Assembly (NCBI GenBank): GCA_035648595.1 | Contig: DASRLH010000080.1 | Location: 1 to 6,081 of the forward strand | DNA: 6,081 nucleotides | Direction of reading: 5' to 3' | Source of the DNA: RYN-428 sp035648595 | GTDB taxonomy: Bacteria > Planctomycetota > Phycisphaerae > Tepidisphaerales > Tepidisphaeraceae | Part shown: positions 5,468 through 6,081 of the stretch, piece after piece | How positions within the stretch are numbered: the first letter of the stretch is position 1 | Layout: every line of letters starts with the position of its first letter | The notes under the pieces: generated by a model | What the model was told of the DNA's origin: nothing | The model's input: the letters and a program-made list of their open reading frames with translations, nothing else | Databases searched by the model: none | Translations under genes and position numbers: made by a program

Positions 5468-5743
5468 CTACCAGCTCGTCCACTATCTTTTGTTTGGCGG
5501 CATCCGTGCCAACCTTATTGCGTCGCCTGTTAAACTGGATAACTTGCGACACCCAATATATCGGAGAAACCCAAAAATTTCTTTACCCATATTAACAGTT
5601 TGAATTGAAATCCCTTACGGACAACCACTTGGCATGAGCGAATAATTGTGCTGCCGATGGAAGCATAAGCGATTTTTTATTCCAAACGATGCTTCGCCCC
5701 GACCTCGGGAGCGGGTTCACCTGGGAGCGGCCATTATTCGTGG
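5468..5743. other. AT-rich intergenic stretch without a supported gene
   Basis: The 5' flank of the cobalamin-domain gene. The part from about 5530 to 5690 is clearly AT-richer than the rest of the window, as expected for a promoter region, but no convincing -35/-10 pair could be assigned on either strand. An inverted repeat GAAGCAT (5660-5666) / ATGCTTC (5689-5695) encloses a T-run. No tRNA, riboswitch or coding frame of recognisable origin was seen. In particular, nothing resembling a cobalamin riboswitch was recognised. Confidence 0.5.
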
Positions 5744-5788
5744 CACGGGCGGCTCGCGGCTCGACTGAGCGCTCGCCGTAGTCCCGTG
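5744..5788. repeat. CACGGG/CCCGTG hairpin adjoining the inverted-pair element
   Basis: CACGGG (5744-5749) pairs with CCCGTG (5783-5788). Inside, GCTC-GACT-GAGC and the GAGCGCTC palindrome give further pairing. Its right arm is shared with the left end of the element at 5783-5936, and its left arm is a third copy of the CCCGTG sequence that bounds that element, so it is probably part of the same structure. Confidence 0.4.
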
Positions 5789-5936
5789 GCTGCGGTACGC
5801 CGCAGCGTTGGCCGGTACGCCGGCCAAACTACCTGATCGCAGCGACCGATGGCTTCACGCACACGAAGAACGCTGCGCTCTTGCACCTTCGACCGGAGTA
5901 CCGGTCGAACATCGCGGCGTACCGCGACTCCACGGG
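5783..5936. repeat. REPIN-like element: two inverted arms, each with two tetraloop hairpins
   Basis: The left arm (5783-5827) runs CCCGTGG, hairpin GCTGCGG-TACG-CCGCAGC (5789-5806), GTT, hairpin TTGGCCGG-TACG-CCGGCCAA (5808-5827). The right arm (5888-5936), read on the minus strand, runs CCCGTGG, hairpin TCGCGG-TACG-CCGCGA, GTT, hairpin TTCGACCGG-TACT-CCGGTCGAA. Both arms share CCCGTGG, GCGGTACGCCGC and CCGGTAC in the same order and near-identical spacing. Where the outer stems differ, both sides change together, so pairing is kept. The spacer holds a nested hairpin: CGCAGCG (5838-5844) with CGCTGCG (5871-5877), enclosing CTTC/GAAG. The layout matches REP pairs (REPIN/BIME) or a structured RNA. 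Copies elsewhere in the genome cannot be seen from here. Confidence 0.65.
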
Positions 5937-6081
5937 CGTCTCGCCACAGGCGTCCGGGATTTTGCTTGGCGTGACAATAGCAATAATCTGCATTGCGCCA
6001 GCCGTTGGTTTGTGTCATGCTGCCCGCGTGGCATTCGAGCCTGCTCAATCCTCGGTTCCCGGCTCGCGGGACACCCACCAG
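5937..6081. other. Right-edge stretch without a supported gene
   Basis: All frames here are short or run into the hairpin cluster, and no recognisable protein motif was seen. On the plus strand, TTGCTT (5962-5967) and TAATCT (5984-5989), 16 bases apart, could be a weak promoter. ATG 6017 opens a frame to the right edge (starting MLPAWHSSLLNP), but there is no good ribosome binding site, so it is not called as a gene. Confidence 0.3.

Noticed and set aside
5734..6078. 114-codon minus-strand ORF over the right end
   Set aside because: It runs straight through the hairpin cluster. Its openness follows from GC-rich palindromic DNA, the translation is an Arg-rich mix with no recognisable motif, and no ribosome binding site is seen.

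Overview
The window most likely comes from a planctomycete (phylum Planctomycetota). The strongest clue is the minus-strand gene at the left edge. Its N-terminal region carries a version of the LEPR-XLL motif (ALEQRQLLNAS) that marks the large exported proteins of that phylum. The moderately GC-rich base composition, a planctomycete-style cobalamin-domain protein and an AAATCCGAA dispersed repeat agree with this. Assignment below phylum is not possible from the sequence.

Layout. Positions 1-1680 (minus) hold the 5' part of a modular surface or secreted protein: LEPR motif, LamG, two fibronectin type III domains, and a cadherin-like repeat that runs off the left edge. Its start region looks frame-disrupted. 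Positions 1783-2035 (plus) hold a short stretch resembling the extreme C-terminus of the signal recognition particle GTPase Ffh, without the rest of the gene. Positions 2206-2544 (plus) hold a complete nitrogen-regulatory PII protein (glnB/glnK) whose T-loop has Met instead of the uridylylated Tyr51. Positions 2545-2724 are intergenic and hold a dispersed repeat and a perfect 8-bp inverted repeat. Positions 2725-4535 (plus) are a translationally coupled pair, a family 2 glycosyltransferase followed by a PIG-L/LmbE-type deacetylase. This suggests transfer of an N-acetylated sugar followed by de-N-acetylation. Two hairpins separate this operon from a convergent minus-strand gene (4655-5431) encoding a stand-alone cobalamin-binding-fold protein that lacks the usual axial histidine.

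The right end (5432-6081) has no gene I can support. It holds an AT-rich stretch and a striking hairpin cluster at 5744-5936. Two related ~45-bp arms face each other in inverted orientation, and each contains two tetraloop hairpins. The arms differ by substitutions that preserve pairing, which resembles a REPIN/BIME-type element or a structured RNA. This is the most unusual signal in the window.

The genes do not form one pathway. Only the glycosyltransferase and deacetylase appear to work together.
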